64,000 bases of DNA from Leptobrachium leishanense (taxonomy: Eukaryota; Chordata; Amphibia; Anura; Megophryidae), in assembly GCA_009667805.1 (NCBI GenBank), contig CM019068.1:4447218-4511217 (forward strand), in the 5' to 3' direction. Made by a program: the position numbers and the translations under genes. The notes beneath the pieces were generated by a model. That model was given only the letters and a program-made list of their open reading frames with translations, made no database searches and had not been told where the DNA came from. This document shows positions 1 to 11,725 of the stretch, one piece after another. The first letter of the stretch is position 1. Every line of letters begins with the position of its first letter.

Positions 1-3000
1 GGACGTGGGGGGGGACTGACAGGACGTGGGGGGGACTGACAGGACGTGGGGGGACTGACCGGCTGACAGGACGTGGGGGTGACAGGCCGGTTGACAGGAC
101 GTGGGGGGGGACTGGCCGGCTGACAGGACGTGGGGGGACTGACCGGCTGACAGGACGGGGGGGGGACTGACCGGCTGACAGGACGTGGGGGGGACTGACC
201 GGCTGACAGGACGTGGGGGGGACTGACCGGCTGGCTGGACGTGGGGGGACTGACCGGCTGACTGGACGTGGGGGGGACTGACCGGCTGACTGGACGTGGG
301 GGGACTGACCGGCTGACAGGACGTGGGGGGGACTGACCGGCTGACAGGACGTGGGGGGGACTGACCGGCTGACTGGACGTGGGGGGGACTGACCGGCTGA
401 CTGGACGGGGGGGGACTGACCGGCTGACTGGACGTGGGGGGGACTGACCGGCTGACAGGACGTGGGGGGGACTGACCGGCTGACAGGTTGTGGGGGGAAC
501 TGGCTGGCTGACAGGACGTGGGGGGGACTGACCGGTTGACAGGATGTGGGGGGGACTGGCTGGCTGACAAGACGTGGGGGGGGGACTGACCGGCTGACTG
601 GACGTGGGGGGACTGACCTGACAGGACGTGGGGGGGAATGACAGGACGTGGGGGGACTGACCGGCGACAGGACATGGGGGGGACTGACAGGACGTAGGGG
701 GGGACTGACCGGCTGACAGGACGTGGGGGGACTGACAGGACGTGGGGGGACTGACCGGCTGACAGGACGTGGGGGGGGACTGACCGACTGACAGGATGTG
801 GGGGGGACTGACAGGACGTGGGGGGGGACTGACTGGTTGACAGGACGTGGGGGGGACTGACAGGACGTGGGGGGACTGACCGGCTGACAGGACGTGGGGG
901 GACTGACCGGCTGACAGGACGTGGGGGGACTGACCGGCTGACAGGACGTGGGGGGACTGACCGGCTGACAGGACGTGGGGGGACTGACCGGCTGACAGGA
1001 TGTGGGGGGACTGACAGGACGTGGGGGGGGACTGACTGGTTGACAGGACGTGGGGGGGACTGACAGGACGTGGGGGGACTGACAGGACGTGGGGGGGACT
1101 GACAGGACGTGGGGGGGACTGGACAGGACGTGGGGGGACTGACCGGCTGACAGGACGTGGGGGGGGACTGACCGGCTGACAGGACGTGGGGGGACTGACC
1201 GGCTGACAGGACGTGGGGGGGACTGACCGACTGACAGGATGTGGGGGACTGACAGGACGTGGGGGAGGGACTGACTGGTTGACAGGACGTGGGGGGACTG
1301 ACAGGACGTGGGGGGACTGACCGGCTGACAGGACGTGGGGGGGACTGACCGGCTGACAGGACGTGGGGGGACTGACCGGCTGACAGGACGTGGGGGGGAC
1401 TGACGGCTGACAGGATGTGGGGGACTGACAGGACGTGGGGGGGGGACTGACTGGTTGACAGGACGTGGGGGGGACTGACAGGACGTGGGGGGGACTGACA
1501 GGACGTGGGGGGACTGACAGGACGTGGGGGGGACTGACAGGACGTGGGGGGACTGACAGGACGTGGGGGGGACTGACAGGACGTGGGGGGACTGACAGGA
1601 CGTGGGGGGACTGACAGGACGTGGGGGGGACTGACCGGCTGACAGGACGTGGGGGGACTGACCGCTGACAGGACGTGGGGGGACTGACCGGCTGACAGGA
1701 CGTGGGGGGGACTGACCGGCTGACAGGATGTGGGGGGACTGACAGGACGTGGGGGGGACTGACTGGTTGACAGGACGTGGGGGGACTGACAGGACGTGGG
1801 GGGGACTGACCGGCTGACAGGACGTGGGGGGGACTGACCGGCTGACAGGACGTGGGGGGACTGACCGGCTGACAGGATGTGGGGGGGACTGACAGGACGT
1901 GGGGGGGACTGACTGGTTGACAGGACGTGGGGGGGACTGACAGGATGTGGGGGGACTGACCGGCTGACAGGACGTGGGGGGGACTGACCGGCTGACAGGA
2001 CGTGGGGGGGACTGGGGGGGACTGACCGGCTGACAGGATGTGGGGGACTGACAGACGTGGGGGGACTGACCGGCTGACAGGACGTGGGGGGACTGACCGG
2101 CTGACAGGATGTGGGGGGACTGACAGACGACGTGGGGGGGGGGACTGACTGGTTGACAGGACGTGGGGGGGACTGACAGGACGTGGGGGGACTGACAGGA
2201 CGTGGGGGGGACTGACCGGCTGACAGGACGTGGGGGGGGACTGACCGGCTGACAGGACGTGGGGGGGGACTGACCGACTGACAGGACGTGGGGGGGGACT
2301 GACCGGCTGACAGGATGTGGGGGGACTGACAGGACGTGGGGGGGACTGACTGGTGACAGGAGGACGTGGGGGGACTGACAGGATGTGGGGGGGACTGACC
2401 GGCTGACAGGACGTGGGGGGGACTGACCGGCTGACAGGACGTGGGGGGGGGACTGACCGGCTGACAGGATGTGGGGGGACTGACAGGACGTGGGGGGACT
2501 GACTGGTTGAACAGGACGTGGGGGGACTGACCGGCTGACAGGACGTGGGGGGACTGAGGCTGACAGGATGTGGGGGGACTGACAGGACGTGGGGGGACTG
2601 ACTGGTGACACAGGACGTGGGGGGGACTGACAGGATGTGGGGGGGACTGACCGGCTGACAGGACGTGGGGGGGGACTGACCGGCTGACAGGACGTGGGGG
2701 AACTGACCGGCTGACAGGATGTGGGGGGACTGACAGGACGTGGGGGGGGACTGACTGGTTGACAGGACGTGGGGGGACTGACCGGCTGACAGGACGTGGG
2801 GGGGACTGACCGGCTGACAGGATGTGGGGGACTGACAGGACGTGGGGGGGACTGGCTGGCTGACAGGATGTGGGGGGGACTGACGGCTGACAGGATGTGG
2901 GGGGGACTGACCGGCTGACAGGACGTGGGGGGGACTGACCGGCTGACAGGACGTGGGGGGGACTGACCGGCTGACAGGACGTGGGGGGGACTGACCGGCT

Positions 3001-3620
3001 GACAGGACGTGGGGGGACTGACCGGCTGACAGGATGTGGGGGACTGACAGGACGTGGGGGGGGACTGGCTGGCTGACAGGATGTGGGGGACTGACCGGCT
3101 GACAGGATGTGGGGGGGACTGACCGGCTGACAGGACGTGGGGGGGACTGACCGGCTGACAGGACGTGGGGGGGACTGACCGGGACTGACGAACGTGAGGG
3201 GGACTGACCGGCTGACAGGACGTGGGGGGGACTGACCGGCTGACAGGACGTGGGGGGGACTGACGGCGGACAAGACGGTGGGACGTGGGCTGACAGGATG
3301 TGGGGGGACTGACAGGACGTGGGGGGGAACTGGCTGGCTGAGAGGACTGGACAGGACTGACAGGACGTGGACAGGACTGACAGGATGTGGGGGGGGACTG
3401 ACCGGCTGACAGGACGTGGGGGGGACTGACCGGCTGACAGGACGTGGGGGGACTGACCGGCTGACAGGACGTGGGGGGGGATTGGGTGGGACTGACCGGC
3501 TGACAGGACGTGGGGGGACTGACTGGACCTGGGTCTGACAGGACGTGGGGGGGACTGGCGCCTGAGGTCCACTGAGGGAATGCGACTGACCCCGGCTGAC
3601 AGGACGTGGGGGGGGACTGG
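1..3620. repeat. G-rich minisatellite, ~28-bp unit
   Basis: This is a tandem array of a unit of about 28 bp, GACAGGACGTGGGGGGGACT followed by GACCGGCT. Many units lack the GACCGGCT part or carry GACTGGTT or GGCTGGCT variants. The main length variation is in the G-run, which has five to nine G. The array runs from the window start to just before the donor of the thioester exon, so it lies in the intron downstream of that exon in transcript direction. No gene is seen in it. Its left end is outside the window. Confidence 0.95.
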
Positions 3621-3662
3621 CCGGTGGTCACCGCTCAGCAGACGGGCTGGGCACACACTCAC

Positions 3663-3839
3663 CCTGGCTGAGGTAATCCTTGGCTTTTTGCAGGGTGTCC
3701 ACGCTGAGCCTGTGGGTGCTGTTGAGATATTCCAGCACGGGTGACATGACGTCCATGACGGCGATATTCTGCTCTCCACAACCTGTGGGCAGTTGGATCA
3801 TATTCTCCAGGAAATGCAAAGGAAGACCCATAATGTCAC
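3663..3839 (-). CDS. alpha-2-macroglobulin family protein, thioester exon
   Basis: This 177-bp exon is bounded by a CAG acceptor at 3842-3840 and a GTGAGT donor at 3662-3657, phase 1 to phase 1. It encodes the end of the CUB region and the start of the thioester domain. The GCGEQN motif is intact, with the Cys and Gln that form the internal thioester used to couple covalently to trapped proteases. An N-glycosylation sequon (NST) follows. The length and phases suit the equivalent exon of A2M-family genes. The first codon is split with the exon ending at 5671 and rebuilds Gly, giving a seamless join. The family call is firm; A2M, A2ML1-like or ovostatin cannot be separated from these exons. Confidence 0.93.
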
Positions 3840-5670
3840 CTGGAAGGAACAGACACAGATCACGACATCCGAAAGAAAAACGATGAGAAGGAGACAATGG
3901 ACAGAAGAAACAGTAACTGTAACACAAAGGCAACTAAAGTACCAAGAATAGAACACGTACTGCTGTATGACGACACACACAGAGCACCGGCCGCGTCTCT
4001 GCACCGTATGACGACACACACAGAGCACCGGCCACGTCTCTGCACCGTATGACGACACACACAGAGCACCGGCCGCGTCTCTGCACCGTATGACGACACA
4101 CACAGAGCACCGGCCACGTCTCTGCACCGTATGACGACACACACAGAGCACCGGCCACGTCTCTGCACCGTATGACGACACACACAGAGCACCGGCCACG
4201 TCTCTGCACCGTATGACGACACACACAGAGCACCGGCCGCGTCTCTGCATCGTATGACGACACACAAAGCACCAGGCCCAGTGCGTCTCTGCATCATATG
4301 ACGACACACACAGAGCACCGGCCACGTCTCTGCACCGTATGACGACACACACAGAGCACCGGCCGCGTCTCTGCATCGTATGACGACGCACACAGAGAAC
4401 CGGCCGCGTCTCTGCATCGTATGACGACACACACAAAGCACCGGCCGCGTCTCTGCATCGTATGACGACACACCAAAGCACCGCCGCGTCTCTGCATCGT
4501 ATGACGACACAAACAAAGCACCGGCCGCGTCTCTGCATCGTATGACGACACACACAGAGCACCGGCCGCGTCTCTGCATCATATGACGACACATACAAAG
4601 CACCGGCCGCGTCTCTGCATCGTATGACGACACACACAGAGCACCGGCCGCGTCTCTGCATCGTATGACGACACACAAAGCACCGGCCACGTCTCTGCAT
4701 CATATGACGACACACACAGAGCACCGCCGCGTCTCTGCATCGTATGACGACACACACAGAGCACCGGCCGCGTCTCTGCATCGTATGACGACACACAAAG
4801 CACCGGCCACGTCTCTGCATCATATGACGACACACACAGAGCACCGGCCGCGTCTCTGCATCGTATGACGACACACACAGAGCACCGGCCGCGTCTCTGC
4901 ATCGTATGACGACACACAAAGCACCGGCCGCGTCTCTGCATCGTATGACGACACACAAAGCACCGGCCGCGTCTCTGCATCGTATGACGACACACACAGA
5001 GCACCGGCCGCGTCTCTGCATCATATGACGACACATACAAAGCACCGGCCGCGTCTCTGCATCGTATGACGACACACACAGAGCACGGCCGCGTCTCTGC
5101 ATCGTATGACGACACACAAAGCACCGGCCACGTCTCTGCATCATATGACGACACACACAGAGCACCGCCGCGTCTCTGCATCGTATGACGACACACACAG
5201 AGCACCGGCCGCGTCTCTGCATCGTATGACGACACACAAAGCACCGGCCACGTCTCTGCATCATATGACGACACACACAGAGCACCGGCCGCGTCTCTGC
5301 ATCGTATGACGACACACACAGAGCACCGGCCGCGTCTCTGCATCGTATGACGACACACACAGAGCACCGGCCACGTCTCTGCATCATATGACGACACACA
5401 CAGAGCACCGGCCGCGTCTCTGCATCATATGACGACACACACAAAGCACCGGCCGCGTCTCTGCATCGTATGACGACACACACAGAGCACCGGCCGCATC
5501 TCTGCCCCGTATGACATACAGAGCACCAGCCGCTTCAGTCGCTTGGCCTGTGACTTATTCTACGCAGAAATCCGTCACCGAGCTCTGAGTGATCTTCCTG
5601 ATCTAATGTTTTATCCAAAATATTTCACACATTAACCTCAAACCGGGGCCGATCCGTAAGAATCACTCAC
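3840..5670. repeat. intron with 41-bp minisatellite (about 3959-5530)
   Basis: This intron of 1,831 bp consists mainly of a tandem array with a 41-bp period; GTATGACGAC starts recur every 41 bases (for example 3965 and 4006). The unit contains ACACACAGAGCACCGGCC and GCGTCTCTGCA. Single-unit variants lose CA or AC dinucleotides. The array lies about 120 bp from the thioester exon acceptor and 140 bp from the upstream exon donor. Open frames in all phases across it are by-products of the repeat. Confidence 0.93.
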
Positions 5671-5754
5671 CCAGAACCGAGACGAACGCACTGGCAGAGT
5701 CTGGGACAACGTTTTTTGGGGCAGAAATACTGAGCGGCACCTGCGAGTTGTCAT
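5671..5754 (-). CDS. alpha-2-macroglobulin family protein, 84-bp CUB-region exon
   Basis: This 84-bp exon (28 codons, phase 1 to phase 1) has a CACAG acceptor next to a GA-rich tract and a GTGAGT donor at 5670-5665. It was not obvious from open reading frames because of its size. The translation contains VPLSISAPKNVVPDSA and ends FVSVLG, the conserved stretch just before the thioester domain in this family, and it matches the usual 84-bp exon size there. It joins in frame to the thioester exon. The exon that should precede it, about 52 bp and starting in phase 0, was not found with confidence. Confidence 0.9.
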
Positions 5755-5796
5755 CTGTGGAGAGAGAGAGAGAGAAGAAGTATCCTATGATTCACC

Positions 5797-6284
5797 GCCC
5801 GCTGAACCCCATCCTAACCTCCAAAATGTATCCAGTGAATCACCCAATCCTAACCTCCAAAATGTATCCAGTGAATCACCCAATCCTAACCTCCAAAATG
5901 TATCCAGTGAATCACCCAATCCTAACCTCCAAAATGTATCCAGTGAATCACCCAATCCTAACCTCCAAAATGTATCCAGTGAATCACCCAATCCTAACCT
6001 CCAAAATGTATCCAGTGAATCACCCAATCCTAACCTCCAATATGTATCCAGTGAATCACCTAATCCTAACCTCTAATATGTATCCAGTGAATCACCCAAT
6101 CCTAACCTCTAATATGTATCCAGTGAATCACCTAATCCTAACCTCTAATATGTATCCAGTGAATCACCCAATCCTAACCTCTAATATGTATTCAGTGAAT
6201 CACCCAATCCTAACCTCTAATATGTATTCAGTGAATCACCCAATCCTAACCTCTAATATGTACCCTGTGAATCACTCAATCCTA
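5797..6284. repeat. 36-bp minisatellite
   Basis: About 13 copies of a 36-bp unit, CCCAATCCTAACCTCCAAAA then TGTATCCAGTGAATCA, form this array. A gradient is visible: left units read CCAAAATG and right units read CTAATATG. A short (GA)n tract at 5760-5775 precedes it and lies in the polypyrimidine region of the 84-bp exon's acceptor on the minus strand. The period is a multiple of three, so an open frame of 192 codons appears; it is not a gene. Confidence 0.93.
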
Positions 6285-6326
6285 ATTTGCTGTGCAGCGC
6301 ATGTGGCCACATTATCTGGCATGTAA

Positions 6327-6688
6327 GGCCGGGTGCACGCTTTTCTTCTGCGCACTAGCGTGCGTTATGACTCTCTTTAGGACGTCCGTTGTAGCATATA
6401 ATTACGCGGATAGAGAGGAACACATGTAGTACGTGCGCAACGCATAACGTGCGCTGAAGACGTCCGTCATGGAAACACCAAGGCTTTTGCGCTAGGATTG
6501 ACGCCGTATAGATGACGTTGGCCGCGTTCTTGAACGTCAAATGAGCGCACCTGTGCATCTGAACAGCCGCGTGCTGAACGTCAAAATTAGCGCATCGTCT
6601 GGCGTCTACCAATCTTTTCCGTCATAAAGTGCGTCCTCTTTAAACGCACGTACTGCGCGCAGAAGAAAACGCTAGTGTGCACCCGACC
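6327..6688. mobile_element. Harbinger-type MITE with TAA target duplication
   Basis: This is a 362-bp element with inverted ends, GGCCGGGTGCACGC on the left and GTGTGCACCCGACC on the right, and more extended imperfect complementarity (TTTTCTTCTGCGC and GCGCAGAAGAAAA). It is flanked by the 3-bp direct repeat TAA at 6324-6326 and 6689-6691, the target size of PIF/Harbinger transposons. No transposase is encoded, so it is a non-autonomous copy. Confidence 0.72.
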
Positions 6689-6691
6689 TAA

Positions 6692-7640
6692 AGGTGTGCA
6701 CATCACTTATAAAGCGCAGGAGGTGTCTGGCTGCACCGGATTCACACCCTCTATGGGCTCTATTACATTCCTTGCCCAAACGTTAACGCGTGCGCAAAAA
6801 CGCATTAACGCGAGGGGCAAAACCCTTTGTGCAGAACGTCGTATTACAATGTCTACCGCGGGATAACGGCTACCGCTGGTGAACCTGCGCAAACCCTTTG
6901 CGAGCGTAATGTACTGTGCGCGTCCTATACTTAACATTGTGAGCGCAAATGCGTTTGTGCGCTGGTACGCGGATGGTATTACAATCGATGCGCAGGATTT
7001 AACGCACAGCCTTTGCGCGCTTAATTTTAACTTCATTTAAAAGCTGGTGTTAACAGCAAATCTGAACGTCCTGGCCGAAAAAAACAAATACACCAGCACG
7101 AAAAAAAAAATACAGCAATGTACAGTTAAACATTCTACACGTACCCAAACAATAAAATGGAGAGGTTGTGTGTGTTTTTATTATTGCTGCAGCATATATA
7201 CGCAGATTGATTTTGACAGGTGCAAAAACTGAACGGGAGACAATTATGTTTTTTAATTCAGATTGGCTGAATGGCGTGAAAAAAACAGTCCGCTCACTGA
7301 TTTCTGCGCGCAGCGTTAATGCGCGCATGTTCTTGCGTGTCTTTTTTATGCGCAGTATTTTTTGACGGATGAAAAACCGCGCGAGGATTGTAATACCAGC
7401 GTTAATTTCCGCGCGTTAACGTTTAACGCTGCGCGCAAAACAAATAGCGCTGCGCGAGCTGTTTTGTGCGAAGCTGTTAAGAGCCGTATACTGTAAGTGC
7501 TGTAAATAAACGTGAGAATTTCCTGTAAGAAAAACTCCAGCATTTCCCAATATTCCCTCTTTTATACAATCCATCATTCTGGAGTATTCACCTTGCACGC
7601 AGACCAAGTGGCTCGACGTCTCTTCTTTACGAATTCCCTC
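6692..7640. other. CpG/GCGC-rich intronic stretch, no gene recognised
   Basis: This is unique-looking sequence with many GCGC and CGCG words and several short inverted repeats. It is probably decayed DNA transposon sequence, since its composition resembles the adjacent MITE. Open frames of 60-110 codons occur on both strands without recognisable domains. No splice-compatible exon of the host gene was seen. Confidence 0.4.
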
Positions 7641-7702
7641 GGCCTGGGAAAAAAATTAAAAAAAAATTACCCTTAACAAAATAAACCATAGCCCTCCATT
7701 TT

Positions 7703-8426
7703 GCTGCCATGCGGCTCTCTCCTCTCCTCTCTCTCTCCCCCCCTCTCCTCTCTCCACTCCCCCTCTCCACTCTCTCCCCTCTCTCTCTCCCTCTCCCCTC
7801 TCCACTCTCTCTCCCCCTCTCTCTCTCCCTCTCCCCCTCTCTCTCTCTCTCTCTCTCCCCTCCTCCCTCTCTCCCCTCCTCTCTCTCTCCCCTCCTCTCC
7901 CCTCCTCTCTCTCTCCACTCTCCCCTCCTCTCTCTCTCTCTCTCTCTCTCCACTCTCCCCTCTCTCTCTCTCTCTCTCTCTCCACCTCTCCCCTCCTCTC
8001 TCTCCACTCTCTCCCCTCCTCTCTCTCTCCCCCTCTCTCCACTCTCTCCCCCTCTCTCTCCCCCTCTCCCCCTCTCTCCCCCTCTCCCCACTCTCTCCCC
8101 CTCTCTCCCCCTCTCCCCACTCTCTCCCCTCTCCCCACTCTCTCCCCCTCTCTCCACTCTCTCTCCCCTCTCTCCACTCTCTCCCCCTCTCTCCCCCTCT
8201 CCCCACTCTCTCCCCCTCTCCCCACTCTCTCCCCCTCTCTCCACTCTCTCCCCCTCTCTCCCCCTCTCTCCCCCTCTCTCCACTCTCTCCCCCTCTCTCC
8301 ACTCTCTCCCCCTCCACTCTCTCTCTCCCCCTCTCTCCACTCTCTCCCCCTCTCTCCACTCTCTCCCCTCTCTCCACTCTCTCCCCTCCTCTCCCCTCCT
8401 CTCTCTCTCTCTCCCCCCTCTCTCCC

Positions 8427-8462
<36 letters not shown>

Positions 8463-8547
8463 CTCTCTCCACTCACTCCTCTCTCCCCCTCTCTCCACTC
8501 ACTCCTCTCTCTCCTCTCTCCACTCACTCCTCTCTCTCCTCTCTCAT
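7703..8547. repeat. polypyrimidine (CT/CCCCTCT)n tract, ~840 bp
   Basis: The + strand is almost entirely C and T for about 840 bases. CTCTCT runs alternate with CCCCTCTCTCCACTCTCT-type units. Interruptions are mainly single A residues in CCACTC. This is a long homopurine-homopyrimidine tract. All three + frames give Ser/Leu/Pro-rich open frames and the minus strand gives Glu/Arg/Gly-rich ones; none is a gene. Confidence 0.95.
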
Positions 8548-8683
8548 CCCTGGCCTCCTGCTTCTACATTATTAATGTTAGTGTGAAAATAAACACGACT
8601 TTTCAGTCACTAATCGGGCACAGATCTATACTATAAAAGAGTAAGGGCTGGCGTGTACGTCGCCAAAACCCTACTGCGCATGC

Positions 8684-8957
8684 AACCACCGCGGCACGAG
8701 CCAGCTGTGCGCTTGCCGCGGTGGTTAAACAAGATGCGCACACAGCAGCCGGGTAGAGGCTGCGCGCGCATCCTGTAGAGCCGGATGCGCTCGCAGCCTC
8801 TACCCGGCTGCCGCGCGCGCATCCAACCCCTGAGTGGCGAAGGGAAAGTTTCCCCGCTTCCGCTCTTTGAAGGACCCAAGCCGCAGTCACGTGGGAGTCC
8901 CACGTGACCGCGGCTTGGGTCCTTCAACAAGCGGAAGCGGGGAAACTTTCCCTTCGC
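8684..8957. repeat. cluster of three hairpins
   Basis: Three inverted repeats lie in a row. The first is AACCACCGCGGCA (8684-8696) with its complement at 8714-8726. The second has 29-nt arms at 8745-8773 and 8783-8811 with one or two mismatches. The third has arms of about 60 nt at 8838-8896 and 8897-8957, centred on GTGGGAGTCCCAC with almost no loop. A related GCGCGCAGCC / GGCTGCGCG segment recurs at 10310-10380, on the other side of the first minisatellite. Confidence 0.8.
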
Positions 8958-9041
8958 TGCTCAGGCAGGTAAGTATGCGGAGACGGAGCTCCAGCGGCTG
9001 TCCGAATGTCGATAGAGAATTCGAACAGCCGCCCCATGTCT

Positions 9042-10185
9042 GGTCTGGGGTCTGAGCTGGGGGGCATATAGCCATGAGAGCTTGGGGGGCAGTATATCCA
9101 GGAGCTGGGGCAATATCCACTAGCTGGGGCAATATCCACTAGCTGGGGCAATATCCATGAACTGGGGCAGTATTTCCATGTGCTGCGGCAGTATATTCAT
9201 GAGCTGCTGGGGCAGTATATCCATTTGTGAGCTGCTGGGGCAAATCCATGTGTGAGCTGGGGCAAATCCATGTGTGAGCTGGGGCAAATCCATGTGTGAG
9301 CTGGGGCAAATCCATGTGTGAGCTGGGGCAAATCCATGTGTGAGCTGGGGCAAATCCATGTGTGAGGTGGGGCAATATCCATGTGTGAGCTGGGGCAATA
9401 TCCATGTGTGAGCTGGGGCAAATCCATGTGTGAGCTGGGGCAAATCCATGTGTGAGCTGGGGCAAATCCATGTGTGAGCTGGGGCAAATCCATGTGTGAG
9501 CTGGGGCAATATCCATGTGTGAGCTGGGGCAATATCCATGTGTGAGCTGGGGCATTATCCATGTGTGAGCTGGGGCAAATCCATGTGTGAGCTGGGGCAA
9601 ATCCATGTGTGAGCTGGGGCAATATCCATGTGTGAGCTGGGGCAGTATCCATGTGTGAGCTGGGGCAGTATCCATGTGTGAGCTGGGGCAATATCCACGA
9701 GCTGGGGCAATATCCACGAGCTGGGGCAATATCCACGAGCTGGGGCACTATATCCATGAGCTGGGGCAGTATATCCATGAGCTGGGGCAGTATATCCATG
9801 AGCTGGGGCAGTATATCCATGTGCTGGGGCAGTATATCCATGAGCTGGGGCAGTATATCCATGAGGTGGGGCAGTATTTCCATGTGCTGGGGCAGTATAT
9901 TCATGAGCTGCTGGGGCAGTATATCCATTTGTGAGCTGGGGCAAATCCATGTGTGAGCTGGGGCATTATCCATGTGTGAGCTGGGGCAGTATCCATGTGT
10001 GAGCTGGGGCATATTGATGAGCTGGGGCATATGTGTGAGCTGGGGCATATTGATGAGCTGGGGCATATGTGTGAGCTGGGGCATATTGATGAGCTGGGGC
10101 ATATGTGTGAGCTGGGGCATATCCATGTGTGAGCTGGGGCATATCCATGTGTGAGCTGGGGCAATATCCATGTGTGAGCTGGCTG
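9042..10185. repeat. GAGCTGGGGC minisatellite, 21-22-bp unit
   Basis: Tandem units of GAGCTGGGGCAAATCCATGT plus GT alternate with GAGCTGGGGCAGTATATCCAT and shorter GAGCTGGGGCATATTGAT forms. Blocks of each variant are contiguous, which shows local amplification. The array lies inside the Helitron-like element. Confidence 0.93.
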
Positions 10186-10189
10186 GGAC

Positions 10190-10272
10190 AATATCGATAA
10201 CGTGTCCACAGGTTGGGGGGGCGCACAATTCTTGGCTGGCCCCGGGCGCTGACAACTCATGCTACGCCACTG
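10190..10272 (-). mobile_element. hAT-type terminus fragment
   Basis: Read on the minus strand, the segment begins CAGTGGCGTAGCATGAG at 10272, a hAT-style terminal repeat. It continues into a run of C residues (TGCGCCCCCCC) like that in the hAT copy at 56489-63263. No partner terminus or 8-bp duplication was found, so this is a fragment. Confidence 0.35.
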
Positions 10273-10419
10273 CCTATCGCCGTCTGCTCTGAGCGCATCC
10301 GGCTCTACAGGATGCGCGCGCAGCCTGTTCTCCTGGATGCGCGCGCAGCCGACAGGTAGAGGCTGCGCGGGCATCCAGCGTCTTAGTTGGGGGCACTTTA
10401 AACCACGTGAGCCGGGAGC

Positions 10420-11664
10420 ACTTATACCCACGGGAGCTGGGGGCAACTATACCAGCTGGGGCAACTATACCCATGGGAGCTGGGGGCAAAAATTCCCATG
10501 TGAGCTGGGGGCAAATATTCCCATGTGAGCTGGGGGCAAATATTCCCATGTGAGCTGGGGCCATAATACCCATGTGAGCTGGGGGCAATTATACCCATGT
10601 GAGCTGGGGCAAATATACCCATACGAGCTGGGGGGCAAATATACCCATGTGAGTGGGGGCAAATATACCCATGTGAGCTGGGGGGCAAATATAACCATGT
10701 GAGCTGGGGGCCAAATATACCCATGTGAGCGGGGGGAATATATACCCATGTGATCTGGGGGCGATTAAACACATGTGAGCTGGGGCAAATATACCCATGT
10801 GAGCTGGGGCAATTATACCCATGTGAGCTGGGGGCAAATATACCCATGTGAGCTGGGGGCAAATATACCCATGTGAACTGGGGTAATTATACCCATGTGA
10901 GCTGGGGGCAAATATACCCATGTGAGCTGGGGTAATTATACCCATGTGAGTTGGGGCAATTATACCCATGTGAGCTGGGGCAATTATACCCATGTGAGCT
11001 GGGGGGCAATTATACCCATGTGAGCAGGGGTAAATATACCCATGTGAGCTGGGGGCCAAATATACCCATGTGAGCTGGGGGCCAAACATACCCATGTGAG
11101 CTGGGGCAAATATACCCATGTGAGCTGGGGCAATTATACCCATGTGAGCTGGGGCAATTATACCCATGTGAGCTGGGGTAATTATACCCATGTGAGCTGG
11201 GGGCAAATATACCCATGTGAGCTGGGGGCAAATATACCCATGTGAGCTGGGGGCAAATATACCCATGTGAGCTGGGGCAATTATACCCATGTGAGCTGGG
11301 GGCAAATATACCCATGTGAGCTGGGGCAAATATACCCATGTGAGCTGGGGCAAATATACCCATGTGAGCTGGGGGAATATATACCCATGTGAGCTGGGGG
11401 AATATATACCCATGTGAGCTGGGGGAATATATACCCATGTGAGCTGGGGGAATATATACCCATGTGAGCTGGGGGCGATTATACCCATGTGAGCTGGGGC
11501 AAATATACCCATGTGAGCTGGGGCAATTATACCCATGTGAGCTGGGGCAATTATACCCATGTGAGCTGGGGCAAATCTACCCATGTGAGCTGGGGCAAAT
11601 ATACCCATGTGAGCTGGGGCAATTATACCCATGTGAGCTGGGGGGCAATTATACCCATGTGAGC
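10420..11664. repeat. GAGCTGGGGG minisatellite, ~25-bp unit
   Basis: Units have the form GAGCTGGGGGCAAATATACC then CATGT, with CAATTATACC and GGAATATATACC variants in local blocks. It shares the GAGCTGGGG core with the 21-22-bp array to its left, so the two arrays are likely related. Tyr/Pro/His-rich open frames on the minus strand are repeat by-products. Confidence 0.93.
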
Positions 11665-11725
11665 GGCTTCGCTTAACAATAGACTGCCAACAATAGACTG
11701 CCCTCTGGGCAGGCTTTCCACCTAG

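Larger units (their letters stand above)
8625..11725 (+). mobile_element. Helitron-like non-autonomous element with internal minisatellites
   Basis: The left end begins TCTATACTATAAAAGAG, which resembles Helitron 5' termini. The right end has a hairpin CTGCCC-TCT-GGGCAG (11698-11712) nine bases before CTAG (11722-11725). The flanks are A (8624) and T (11726), the host dinucleotide that Helitrons split. No Rep/helicase gene is present. Inside are three strong hairpins (8684-8957), two minisatellites and a hAT-like terminus near 10272. The ends are convincing as a pair but the spacing includes arrays that could have joined unrelated ends. Confidence 0.5.

Noticed and set aside
3959..5530. Regular repeats resembling a CRISPR array
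   Set aside because: There are no unique spacers; the units are contiguous and the host is a vertebrate.
7627..8636. Arg/Glu/Gly-rich and Ser/Leu/Pro-rich open frames
   Set aside because: They are translations of the CT tract in all frames.
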